Assembly: GCF_902141855.1 (NCBI RefSeq) | Contig: NZ_CABFVH010000054.1 | Span: 1 to 32,736 of the forward strand | Reading direction: 5' to 3' | Source: Methylobacterium dankookense | GTDB taxonomy: Bacteria > Pseudomonadota > Alphaproteobacteria > Rhizobiales > Beijerinckiaceae | Length of the DNA stretch: 32,736 nt | Part shown: positions 23,456 through 32,736 of the stretch, one piece after another | How the letters are laid out: each line of letters begins with the position of its first letter | Numbering within the stretch: the first letter of the stretch is position 1 | Position numbers and translations under genes: made by a program | The notes under the pieces: model-generated | Database searches by the model: none | Told to the model about the DNA's origin: nothing | Seen by the model: only the letters and a program-made list of their open reading frames with translations

Positions 23456-24937
23456 TCAGCTCCGCGTGGCGAAGCAGCTGAAGCCGTTGCGCTTCAGCGT
23501 GGCGCAGGCATCCTGCGCGGCCTCCTGCTCGGAGAAGCCGGAGAAGCGGGCGCGGTAGAGCGTGGCGCCACCATGCTCGACCTTCACCGTGTAGGGGGCG
23601 GCCTTTGAGAGGCTGCCGCCGACCTTGGCGCGGGCCTCGGCCAGCATGGACTTGGCCTTGCCCTCGTCGTCCATGGCGCCGAGCTGGATCACCCAGGCGG
23701 TCGGCACCACGCGCGGACCATTGGCCAGGGCCTTGGGCGCCTCGGCGCGTGCAGTGGACGACTCGACCGAGGCGAGGCGCGCCTCCGACTTGGCGCTGCC
23801 GGGGAAGGGGGCCTGGGCGGGACTGCCGGCATAGGCCTGGGCGGCCTTCGGCAGGGCGCGGCCGGCAAATCCTCCGCTGCCGGGCGTGGCGGTCGAGCGG
23901 GATGGGGAGATGTCGAGGGGCTGGTTGCGGTCGGTCGAGCTCGTGGTCTCGACCTCGTCGTCGTCCGCGGAGGCGAGCTGGGTGCGGGTGCGCGAGACCG
24001 CATCGGCCACCACCGCGGGCCGGGCGCGCTCGGCGGCCTCGACCTGCGGCCCCGTCTGACGGGCGCCGGCATAGGCGCGGGGCAGGCTTCCGCGCACGAG
24101 GTCGGCCATGATGCGGTCGCGGCTGGCGCCCGACTTGCCGCCGAGCACGATCGCCACGATCTGGCGGTCGCCGAGCTTGGCCGCGGTCATCAGGTTGAAG
24201 CCCGAATCGCGGGTGTAGCCGGTCTTGATGCCGTCCACGCCCTCGACGGTGCCGAGCAGGCGGTTGTGGTTGCCGATCACCCGGCCGCGAAAGGCGAAGG
24301 AGCGGGTCTGGAAGTAGCGGTAGTAGCGCGGGAAGCGGTCCTGGATCGCGCGGGCGAGGATGGTGAGGTCGCGCGCCGTGGTGATCTGGTCGGCGTCGGG
24401 AAGGCCGGAGGCGTTGATGTAGGTGGTGCGGCTCATGCCCAGAGCGTGGGCCTTGGCCGTCATCATCTGCGCGAAGCGCTCCTCGGAGCCGCCGATGTTC
24501 TCGCCGATGGCGCAGGCCACATCGTTGGCGGACTTCGTGACGATCGCCTTGATCGCCTCCTCGACGGTGATGGTCGAGCCGGGGCGCAGGCCGAGCTTCG
24601 AGGGCGACTGCATCGCCGCCCGGGCCGAGATGGAGAGCTCCGAATCGAGCGCGAACTTGCCCCGCTCCATCTGCTCGAAGAGCATGTAGAGGGTCATCAC
24701 CTTGGTGATCGAGGCCGGGTGGCGCAGCGCGTCCTCGTTCACGGCGTGGAGCGTCTTGCCGGTCTTCACGTCCACCACCATGGCGGCGTAGGGCGGGTTG
24801 TAGCCGCCGCCGGAACGGGCATGATGCGAACGGCGGCGCGCTTCGGCGGGCGCGGTCATCGCCGTGAGCACCGCGGCGGCGGCCAGCGCCGCGGCGAGCG
24901 CCGGAACCGTCCGGGAGCGGCTTTGTACGCTACGCAT
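23456..24937 (-). CDS. D-alanyl-D-alanine carboxypeptidase (DacF/PBP5 class) with SPOR domain
   Basis: This low-molecular-weight penicillin-binding protein trims the terminal D-Ala of peptidoglycan side chains in the periplasm. The 493-residue product has a signal peptide (about 1-33). The three catalytic motifs are all present: SITK (Ser76-Lys79), SAN (136-138) and KTG (238-240). A long Ala/Thr/Ser-rich linker (about 300-410) leads to a C-terminal SPOR domain, VVPTAWVIQLGAMDDEGKAK to KRNGFSCFATRS. SPOR domains bind denuded glycan at the division site, so this enzyme is likely sent to the septum. The ATG at 24937 gives a proper signal peptide; a start at 25009 would add 24 non-signal residues. 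A CtrA-like site lies 115 bases upstream. Confidence 0.93.
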   Translation of the reverse strand: MRSVQSRSRTVPALAAALAAAAVLTAMTAPAEARRRSHHARSGGGYNPPYAAMVVDVKTGKTLHAVNEDALRHPASITKVMTLYMLFEQMERGKFALDSELSISARAAMQSPSKLGLRPGSTITVEEAIKAIVTKSANDVACAIGENIGGSEERFAQMMTAKAHALGMSRTTYINASGLPDADQITTARDLTILARAIQDRFPRYYRYFQTRSFAFRGRVIGNHNRLLGTVEGVDGIKTGYTRDSGFNLMTAAKLGDRQIVAIVLGGKSGASRDRIMADLVRGSLPRAYAGARQTGPQVEAAERARPAVVADAVSRTRTQLASADDDEVETTSSTDRNQPLDISPSRSTATPGSGGFAGRALPKAAQAYAGSPAQAPFPGSAKSEARLASVESSTARAEAPKALANGPRVVPTAWVIQLGAMDDEGKAKSMLAEARAKVGGSLSKAAPYTVKVEHGGATLYRARFSGFSEQEAAQDACATLKRNGFSCFATRS

Positions 24938-25051
24938 CACGTTCGATCGCCCTCGACAGACCGGCACCGGCCGGTTTGCATCGCACCATTCAGGCGGCCT
25001 GGACGCCATCGCCGTGGCGTCGCCGCATCGGTCGAAGATTAGGAAGGCGCG

Positions 25052-25067
25052 GTTACGCGCCGGTTAA
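25052..25067 (-). promoter_or_regulatory. CtrA-like site between the carboxypeptidase and phasin genes
   Basis: On the minus strand it reads TTAA, seven bases, GTAAC, one mismatch from TTAA-N7-TTAAC. It lies between divergent genes and could act on either. Just beside it, on the plus strand, GGAAC (25069-25073), 17 bases, CGGT (25091-25094) is one base from the EcfG stress-sigma pattern GGAAC-N16/17-CGTT. Both are weak single-mismatch matches. Confidence 0.3.
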
Positions 25068-25173
25068 TGGAACCCGGCAAAATCAAGGCACGGTGAGACT
25101 TCAACTCAGCCCTTGACCGAGTTGCTGCAGTGCACAAAACTAGGCTTTGTCGTCTTGCGGTCCGGGAGGTCAG

Positions 25174-25548
25174 ATGTACGGCGGTTCGGTTTTCCAGCCT
25201 TCCCTGTTCCAGTCCTTCGCCGGGCCCTTCGGGGCCCCGTTCGGCACCGACTGGGCGCGGCCGCGGGCCTTGCCCGATTCCGGCCTGAAGAGCCTCGGCG
25301 CCGCCACGCGCACCGCGTGGTCGATCGGCATCGAGTGGTACGACTATGCCAAGCAGTCGCAGGACATCGCGGTCGCGGCCGCCGGGCGGCTCGCCGGCGC
25401 GCGCAGCACCGCCGAGGTGCTCACGGTGCAGGCGACCTACCTGCGTGAGACGGGCGAGCTCGCCGCAGCGCGGATGCCGGTGTTCTGGAACCTCTCGCTC
25501 GCGCTCCTGAACGACCTCGCCCGCATTCCCGCAGTGCGGGCCGGCTGA
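25174..25548 (+). CDS. Phasin-family protein
   Basis: Phasins coat polyhydroxyalkanoate granules or act as general chaperone-like helical proteins. The 124-residue product has an aromatic, Gly/Pro-rich N-terminus (MYGGSVFQPSLFQSFAGPFG). The helical phasin core is WSIGIEWYDYAKQSQDIAVA followed by AGRLAGARSTAEVLTVQATY and LRETGELAAARMPVF. The spacing of Gln and Tyr, with the ending V-x-x-QATYLRE, is typical of Phasin_2 proteins. The ATG at 25174 follows GGGAGGT by a few bases. A possible EcfG-type promoter at 25069-25094 would put it under general-stress control. Function in polymer storage is inferred from family only. Confidence 0.75.
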   Translation: MYGGSVFQPSLFQSFAGPFGAPFGTDWARPRALPDSGLKSLGAATRTAWSIGIEWYDYAKQSQDIAVAAAGRLAGARSTAEVLTVQATYLRETGELAAARMPVFWNLSLALLNDLARIPAVRAG

Positions 25549-25609
25549 GCGCCGGGCGGGTCCGCTGGAGCCGACGGAACCGCCCTCCGCACTCGGACAG
25601 TTGCGCGCA

Positions 25610-25628
25610 GGCGACTGGCGAAGTCGCC
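25610..25628 (+). terminator. Hairpin between the phasin gene and clpS
   Basis: GGCGACT (25610-25616) and AGTCGCC (25622-25628) form a perfect 7-bp stem with a GGCGA loop. There is no T-run. The remaining 25549-25733 gap holds the presumed clpS promoter, for which I see no sure motif. Confidence 0.4.
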
Positions 25629-25733
25629 TATCGATCTGTAGATTGCAGGGCGCGCCTGCCGCTGCGCCTCACGCGCGCCGGGACGGACGAGATCGCGGCT
25701 CCGGCTGCCGCACTAGGGTTCGGTTCGAGAGAG

Positions 25734-26141
25734 ATGATTCAGGTCCCGATACTGGGCACCGTACGTTCGCCGGCCGGCGCCGCGCCGGGCCGGACGCGTG
25801 TTCCCCTGATGGCGGGCGATACCGGCGGCTCGGGAGGAGACGACCGCTCGAACACCGCCATCATCACCCGCACGCGGACGCGCACGAAGCGGCCGAGCCT
25901 CTACCGGGTGCTGCTCCTCAACGACGACTACACGCCCATGGAGTTCGTGGTGCTCGTGGTCGAGCGGTTCTTCAACAAGAGCCACGAGGACGCCTACCGG
26001 ATCATGATGCATGTCCATCACAACGGGGTGGGCGAGTGCGGCATCTTTACCTACGAGGTCGCGGAGACCAAGGTGACGCAGGTCATGGACTTTGCGCGCA
26101 AACACCAACATCCTCTCCAGTGCGTTATGGAAAAGAAATAG
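25734..26141 (+). CDS. clpS: ClpA adaptor protein ClpS
   Basis: ClpS binds N-degron substrates and delivers them to ClpAP. The 135-residue product has a disordered N-terminal tail (about 1-52) and a typical core: SLYRVLLLNDDYTPMEFVVL, then the substrate-pocket region, and MMHVHHNGVGECGIFTYEVA. It ends with FARKHQHPLQCVMEKK. The residues shaping the N-degron pocket (NDD motif and HHNG) are kept. An in-frame ATG at 25809 would give a shorter tail closer to the usual length; the ATG at 25734 follows a GAGAGAG run. It lies 21 bases ahead of clpA, the standard arrangement. Confidence 0.95.
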   Translation: MIQVPILGTVRSPAGAAPGRTRVPLMAGDTGGSGGDDRSNTAIITRTRTRTKRPSLYRVLLLNDDYTPMEFVVLVVERFFNKSHEDAYRIMMHVHHNGVGECGIFTYEVAETKVTQVMDFARKHQHPLQCVMEKK

Positions 26142-26162
26142 GCACCCACACCGAGGCCAGCT

Positions 26163-28634
<2,472 letters not shown>

Positions 28635-28640
<6 letters not shown>

Positions 28641-28654
28641 GCTTGCGCTCAGGC
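28635..28654 (+). terminator. Terminator hairpin overlapping the clpA stop
   Basis: GCCTGAGC (28635-28642) and GCTCAGGC (28647-28654) form a perfect 8-bp stem with a TTGC loop and a short TTCC tail. The clpA stop codon lies inside the left arm. Confidence 0.6.
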
Positions 28655-28728
28655 TTCCGTGATCGCGGCCGGGACGGTATGAGCGCGGCGGCGCCTGTTG
28701 GGGGGCCGCCGCGATCCGGAGGGGCTCC

Positions 28729-28995
28729 ATGACCGATGACCTGCAAGAGGGGCCCCTCTCGCAAACCCAGTATGCTCCCGCGCCCAAGAAGCTGACGGCG
28801 CGCGAGCAGCGCCGCCGCCGCCGCCAGCGGCGCAAGCGCGGCGAGGAAATGCTGGCCTGGATCCTCGTCCCGCTGATCTGCTTCGGGATCTACTGGGGCG
28901 TCAATGCAGGCTTCGCCGCGCTCGGCACCTCGCCCGGCCAGGTCTGGGACCAGCTCATGCAGGTCAAGGCGCTGATGGAGAAGCGCGCGAGCTGA
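28729..28995 (+). CDS. Small single-span membrane protein with an arginine-rich N-terminal region
   Basis: I do not recognise this 88-residue protein. Residues 1-22 are polar. A dense basic cluster follows (TAREQRRRRRQRRKRGEE), then one hydrophobic helix (MLAWILVPLICFGIYWGVNA) and a short helical tail. The charge pattern predicts the N-terminus in the cytoplasm. The basic patch could bind nucleic acid or acidic lipid heads; this is a guess. GAGGGG lies just ahead of the ATG. It follows clpA by 88 bases across a hairpin. Confidence 0.7.
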   Translation: MTDDLQEGPLSQTQYAPAPKKLTAREQRRRRRQRRKRGEEMLAWILVPLICFGIYWGVNAGFAALGTSPGQVWDQLMQVKALMEKRAS

Positions 28996-29033
28996 GATCC
29001 GGGTTTCCGAAGGGCTTCGCCCTCCGGCGGGTC

Positions 29034-29052
29034 GTCAGGGCAGAGCCCTGAC
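29034..29052. terminator. Terminator between convergent genes before egtD
   Basis: GTCAGGGC (29034-29041) and GCCCTGAC (29045-29052) form a perfect 8-bp stem with an AGA loop. A smaller AGGGC-TTC-GCCCT hairpin lies just upstream near 29011. Both lie between the small membrane protein gene and the end of egtD and could serve both strands. Confidence 0.65.
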
Positions 29053-29076
29053 ATGCTTGTAAGGCTCGAGCTTCCG

Positions 29077-30051
29077 TCAGCCACGCCGCAGCGCATGCAC
29101 CGAGAACAGGGCCTCCGGGTCCGTCCAGACCGCGCCGGCCGTCCAGCCCGCTTCAGCGGCGAGCGCCCGGAACCGCTCCACCGTGTACTTGTAGCTGTTC
29201 TCGGTGTGGATCGACTCGCCGGCCGCGAAGTCGAAGCGCCGGTCCGCCACCGCCACGCTCTGGGCGACGCGGCTCACGAGATGCATCTCGATGCGCGAAT
29301 CCCGGGCGTTGAACACGGCACGGTGGGCGAAGGCCTCCGTGTCGAAGCCCCCGTCGAGCTCGCGGTTGATCCGCTCGAGCACATTGCGGTTGAAGGCGCC
29401 GGTGACGCCGGCCGCGTCGTCATAGGCGGCCTCCAGCACGTTGTGCGCCTTCACGAGGTCGACGCCGACGACGAGCGCCGCGCCCTCGCCGAGGATGGCG
29501 CCGAACTGGCGGAGCAGGCGCACGGCCTCGGCCGGCTCGAAATTGCCGATGGTCGAGCCCGGGAAGAAGCCGGCTCGCGGCGCGCCGTCGAGATCCGCCG
29601 GCAGCGAGAAGGGCTGCGTGAAGTCGGCAGCCACGGGCTCGATGCGCAGATGGGGGAAGTCCCGCCCGAGGGCGGCGGCCTGCTGGCGCAGGAAGCTCTC
29701 GGAGACGTCCACAGGCACGTAGGCGGCGAGGTCGGGCAGGTGCGGCAGCAGGCGCCGCACCTTCGCGGTCGAGCCGCTGCCGAATTCCACAAGCGCCGCG
29801 CCGCGCGGCAGGGCGGCGGCGATCTCGGGGCCGCTCGCCTCCAGGATCCGCAACTCGGTCCGGGTCGGATAATATTCCGGCAGGCGGGTGATCGCCTCGA
29901 ACAGGTCGGAGCCGGCGGCGTCGTAGAAGTACTTGGCGGGCAGGGTCTTCTGCGCCTGGGAGAATCCGTGGACGACGTCGTCCAGGAAGGCGCGCGGCTC
30001 CGGCGCCTGGGTGACGGGCGTGGCGGCGGTGAACACGGGCTTGACGGTCAC
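29077..30051 (-). CDS. egtD: L-histidine N-alpha-methyltransferase EgtD
   Basis: EgtD trimethylates histidine to hercynine with three SAM molecules, the first step of ergothioneine synthesis. The 324-residue product matches the family length. It shows QKTLPAKYFYDAAGSDLFEA, LPEYYPTRTE (57-66), the SAM loop LVEFGSGSTAKVRRLL (about 87-102), GFFPGSTIGNFEP and the late IHTENSYKYTVERF. The GTG at 30051 follows GAGGAG by seven bases on its strand; a longer open frame runs into egtB. It lies 25 bases after egtB, so the two form an operon. Confidence 0.95.
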   Translation of the reverse strand: MTVKPVFTAATPVTQAPEPRAFLDDVVHGFSQAQKTLPAKYFYDAAGSDLFEAITRLPEYYPTRTELRILEASGPEIAAALPRGAALVEFGSGSTAKVRRLLPHLPDLAAYVPVDVSESFLRQQAAALGRDFPHLRIEPVAADFTQPFSLPADLDGAPRAGFFPGSTIGNFEPAEAVRLLRQFGAILGEGAALVVGVDLVKAHNVLEAAYDDAAGVTGAFNRNVLERINRELDGGFDTEAFAHRAVFNARDSRIEMHLVSRVAQSVAVADRRFDFAAGESIHTENSYKYTVERFRALAAEAGWTAGAVWTDPEALFSVHALRRG

Positions 30052-30076
30052 GGGCGGGCTCCTCGATGCGACGGGC

Positions 30077-31345
30077 TCAGGCGCGCTGATGCGCGAGACG
30101 CAGGCCCGTGAACTGCCAGCGCTGGTGAGGGTAGAAGAAGTTCCGGTACGGGAGGCGGGCATGGCCCTCGGGCGTCGCGACGGAGGAGCCGCGCAGCACG
30201 AACTGGTTGGCCATGAACTTGCCGTTGTACTCGCCGAGGGCACCCGGCAGCGGCCGGTAGCCGGGATAGGCGGTGTAGGCGCTGCGGGTCCATTGCCAGA
30301 CGAGGCCGAAGGCGTCGTCGAGCTGCCCGGCCCCGGCGGCGACCTCCCATTCGGCCTCGCTCGGCAGGTCGCGCCCCGCCCAGCGGGCATAGGCATCCGC
30401 CTCGTAGTAGCTGATATGGGTAACGGGCAGGTCGGGCTCGACCGGGCGGCGGCCGGCGAGCGTCATCACGCTCCAGCCCGCATCCTCGCGGCGCCAGTAG
30501 CCCGGCGCCTCCCAGCCTTCACCCTGTGCGGCGATCCAGCCATCCGAGAGCCAGAGGTCGGCCCGCTCGTAGCCGCCGTCGCGCATGAAGGCCTGCCACT
30601 GGCCGTTGGTGACCAGCGCCCGGTCGATGGCGCAGGGCAGGATCAGCGCATCGTGGCGCGGATGCTCGTTGTCGAAAGAGAAGCCCGCGCCCGCATGGCC
30701 GACCTGCGCGATGGCGCGGTCCAGCTCAACGGCACCGCCGCGGGCATGCGGCCTCGGGAAGCGCCAGCCCGCGTCGTAGGTGGCGCCGAGCGGGTTCTGC
30801 GCGAAGGCGTGCAGGATGTCGGTGAGGATCAATTCCTGGTGCTGCTGCTCGTGGTAGAGCCCGATCTCCAGGATCGGCAGGACCAGCTCCAGCGCCGCCG
30901 GGGCGGCCTGACCGAGCAGCACCTCCACCGCCCGGTCGACATGCCGGCGATAGGCGGCGACCTCCTCCGCGTCGGGCCGCGTGATCAGGCCGCGCGCGAT
31001 GCGCGGCTGCCGCGGGCCGGCCGCGACGTAGTAGGAATTGAACAGGTAGTGCCAGCGCTCGTCGTGGATCGCGTATCCCGGCAGGTGCTCGCGCAGCAGG
31101 AACTGCTCGAAGAACCACGTCGTGTGCGCCCGGTGCCACTTGGTCGGGCTCGCATCGGCCATGGACTGGATCTGCTGGTCTTCCCGCGAGAGCGGCGCGG
31201 CGCGGCGCTCGGTCTCGGCGCGGACGTGCCGGAAGGCGGACAGCCAGGCCTCGCGGTCGACCGGCCGGGCGTCCACCGATGGGGGCGGGAAGGCCGCCCG
31301 CGTCTCCGCCGCCGGGGCTTCACGGGTCGCCGCTGTCGCTGCCAT
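30077..31345 (-). CDS. egtB: Ergothioneine sulfoxide synthase EgtB
   Basis: EgtB is a non-haem iron enzyme that joins a thiol substrate (cysteine or gamma-glutamylcysteine) to hercynine with oxygen. The 422-residue product has an N-terminal DinB-like domain and a C-terminal formylglycine-generating-enzyme-like domain. The expected iron ligands are His74 (WHRAHTTWFFE) and His165/His169 in LYHEQQHQE. The C-terminal part shows PVTHISYYEADAYARWAGRD, LPSEAEWEVAAG and QWTRSAY. The ATG at 31345 follows AGAGGA by seven bases. Which thiol it uses cannot be decided here: no egtA or egtC is near. It is divergent from murI. Confidence 0.95.
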   Translation of the reverse strand: MAATAATREAPAAETRAAFPPPSVDARPVDREAWLSAFRHVRAETERRAAPLSREDQQIQSMADASPTKWHRAHTTWFFEQFLLREHLPGYAIHDERWHYLFNSYYVAAGPRQPRIARGLITRPDAEEVAAYRRHVDRAVEVLLGQAAPAALELVLPILEIGLYHEQQHQELILTDILHAFAQNPLGATYDAGWRFPRPHARGGAVELDRAIAQVGHAGAGFSFDNEHPRHDALILPCAIDRALVTNGQWQAFMRDGGYERADLWLSDGWIAAQGEGWEAPGYWRREDAGWSVMTLAGRRPVEPDLPVTHISYYEADAYARWAGRDLPSEAEWEVAAGAGQLDDAFGLVWQWTRSAYTAYPGYRPLPGALGEYNGKFMANQFVLRGSSVATPEGHARLPYRNFFYPHQRWQFTGLRLAHQRA

Positions 31346-31566
31346 CGCATCGTCCTCTGTCTGCACGTCACCGGAAAACGTTCTGCTCCCCGGAGAGTTC
31401 TTTCGGAGGAGATATGGCCCCGGTTGCCTCCGACGACGCGGGTGCGGCATCCGGCCCCGGTGCGGCCGGCGGTGGAGATCGGGAGCCTTTTTCCGGCCGC
31501 AGTGAGATGGCTTTAACCCTCGCCTCCGACACTGCCGGTTCGAAGCGTACGGGGTATCGCGGACAG

Positions 31567-32445
31567 ATGCGGATCGATCTCATGGCCGGGGCCACCCTGT
31601 CCGTCGGAGCGGTGCCCGCCTCCGCGGAGCCGACCATCCTGGTCTTCGATTCCGGGCTCGGCGGCCTCACCGTGCTGGACGAGGTGCGCCGCGTCCGGCC
31701 GGATGGGCGCTACGTCTACGCGGCGGACGACGCCGCCTTCCCCTATGGCCGGCTGAACGAGGCGACGCTGGTCGCGCGCGTCATCGCGGTGATGGAGCGG
31801 CTGATCGCCGTGCACCGGCCGGACCTCGTGGTCATCGCCTGCAACACCGCCTCGACCCTGGTTCTGCCGGCCCTGCGCCAGCGCTTCCGCACGCCCTTCG
31901 TCGGCGTCGTGCCGCCGATCAAGCCGGCCGCCGAGACGACGCGCAGCGGCCTCGTCTCGCTGCTCGCCACGCCCGGCACGGTGGCGCGCTCCTACACCCG
32001 CGACCTCATCGCCACCTACGCGCAGACCTGCCGGGTGGCCCTCGTCGGCTCGCCGAACCTCGCGAACTACGCGGAGGCCGAGCTCGCCGGCGAGCCGGTC
32101 TCCGACGCGGCGCTCGCGGCCGAGATCGCGCCCTGCTTCGTCACCGCCGAGGACGGGGCTCGCACGGACGTGGTCTGCCTCGCCTGCACGCATTACCCGC
32201 TGCTGCGCGCCCGCTTCGAGCGCATCGCGCCCTGGCCGGTGAGCTGGATCGATCCGGCTCCGGCGATCGCCCGGCGGGTGGTCCAGCTCATCGGGCCGGT
32301 GCCGCGCAGGGCCGATGCCGGCATGGCCGCGGTCGTCGGCACCTTCACGGGCGGCGCCCCCGTGAGCGCCGCCCTGCGCGCCTCGCTCGCCGCCCGCGGG
32401 GTGGCCGATCTCGGCGTCGAGGCGATGCCGCTGGTCCTCCAGTAG
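31567..32445 (+). CDS. murI: Glutamate racemase MurI
   Basis: MurI makes D-glutamate for peptidoglycan from L-glutamate in the cytoplasm without a cofactor. The 292-residue product shows the substrate loop VFDSGLGGLTVLDEV with Asp28-Ser29. The first catalytic Cys92 is in IACNTAST and the second, Cys207, in CLACTHYPLL. VYAADDAAFPYG is also typical. The start is not settled: ATG 31567 gives a normal length, but ATG 31414 has the much stronger site GGAGGAG just ahead and would add a 51-residue Ala/Gly-rich extension. If 31414 is real, the 221-base gap to egtB shrinks to 68 bases. Confidence 0.93.
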   Translation: MRIDLMAGATLSVGAVPASAEPTILVFDSGLGGLTVLDEVRRVRPDGRYVYAADDAAFPYGRLNEATLVARVIAVMERLIAVHRPDLVVIACNTASTLVLPALRQRFRTPFVGVVPPIKPAAETTRSGLVSLLATPGTVARSYTRDLIATYAQTCRVALVGSPNLANYAEAELAGEPVSDAALAAEIAPCFVTAEDGARTDVVCLACTHYPLLRARFERIAPWPVSWIDPAPAIARRVVQLIGPVPRRADAGMAAVVGTFTGGAPVSAALRASLAARGVADLGVEAMPLVLQ

Positions 32446-32538
32446 CGCGCTCCAGAACAGGTCGGGCGCTTGAGCGGCGCGCCGGCTTGGGCCAAGGCAG
32501 GGGCGTCGTCAGGGGCGTCGGTCGCGCGCGAAGGATCC

Positions 32539-32736
32539 ATGAGGAAGCCGAGAACGCTCACCCGGAAGCCGGAGCCCGAGCCGGAGAAGCCGGCGGCCAA
32601 CCCGCTCCTGAGCCCCGAGAAGGTCGCGGACGACACCGAGTCGAGCATCCGGCCGCTGAGCCTGTCGGAGTTCGTGGGCCAGCGCGCGGCGCGGGCCAAC
32701 CTCCAGGTCTTCATCGAGGCCGCCCGCAAGACCGGC
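32539..32736 (+). CDS. ruvB: Holliday junction branch-migration ATPase RuvB (N-terminal part)
   Basis: Only the first 66 codons are in the window and the gene runs off the right edge. The visible part has a Lys/Glu/Pro-rich start (RKPEPEPEKPA) followed by SSIRPLSLSEFVGQ and ANLQVFIEAARKTG. That is the start of the RuvB AAA+ domain, the hexameric motor that drives Holliday junction branch migration with RuvA. The lead before IRP is about 15 residues longer than in E. coli. The ATG at 32539 has AAGGA at 32531-32535, a short spacing. Walker motifs lie outside the window. Confidence 0.9.
   Translation, partial: MRKPRTLTRKPEPEPEKPAANPLLSPEKVADDTESSIRPLSLSEFVGQRAARANLQVFIEAARKTG

Noticed and set aside
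25720..25733. A tRNA-like GGTTCGA stretch
   Set aside because: There is no matching acceptor or anticodon stem around it; it is the purine-rich lead into clpS.

Overview
The window is 32.7 kb of very GC-rich, densely coding bacterial chromosome. It most resembles an alphaproteobacterium of the Rhizobiales/Hyphomicrobiales, and Methylobacterium/Methylorubrum is the best guess. The evidence is the envelope/division order ftsZ-lpxC-bamD-recN, CtrA-type boxes (TTAA-N7-TTAAC), a probable NepR-family anti-sigma factor, a phasin, egtB/egtD, and several small proteins of a type common in that family. This genus call is inference from memory, not from a search. I saw no tRNA, rRNA, CRISPR array, insertion sequence or phage gene.

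Layout. (1) 1-2712 holds the end of ftsZ, then lpxC and bamD, with a terminator and a consensus CtrA box between ftsZ and lpxC. (2) 2739-4841 is a two-gene sugar-decoration cassette, a CatB-like acyltransferase and a family-2-like glycosyltransferase. It sits behind a string of strong hairpins and splits bamD from recN. (3) 4975-7259 holds recN, a small NepR-like gene and a small coiled-coil protein on the minus strand. (4) 7402-13087 is a complete phosphate regulon, pstS-pstC-pstA-pstB-phoU-phoB, behind a three-repeat Pho box. The sensor kinase gene phoR is not in the window. (5) 13261-14605 holds three small uncharacterised genes and a periplasmic FKBP prolyl isomerase. (6) 14632-20219 is a three-gene SMC-like condensin of the MksFEB/Wadjet JetABC type with no JetD/MksG nuclease gene after it.

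(7) 20545-23329 holds a small conserved-looking protein on the minus strand. Facing away from it is a translationally coupled run of a membrane-anchored HtrA protease, a small secreted protein and a membrane-anchored J-domain protein. (8) 23456-25548 holds a D-Ala-D-Ala carboxypeptidase with a SPOR domain (minus) divergent from a phasin. (9) 25734-28995 holds clpS-clpA, with a TTG start for clpA, and a small arginine-rich membrane protein. (10) 29077-32736 holds the ergothioneine genes egtB-egtD (minus), then murI (glutamate racemase) and the first 66 codons of ruvB.

Most of the window is core physiology: division, outer-membrane biogenesis, phosphate uptake, proteolysis, cell wall and repair. 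The parts most worth a second look are the nuclease-less Jet/Mks operon closely following a prolyl isomerase, the hairpin-guarded acyltransferase/glycosyltransferase cassette, the orphan NepR-like gene behind a CtrA-like site, and the HtrA/J-domain operon.
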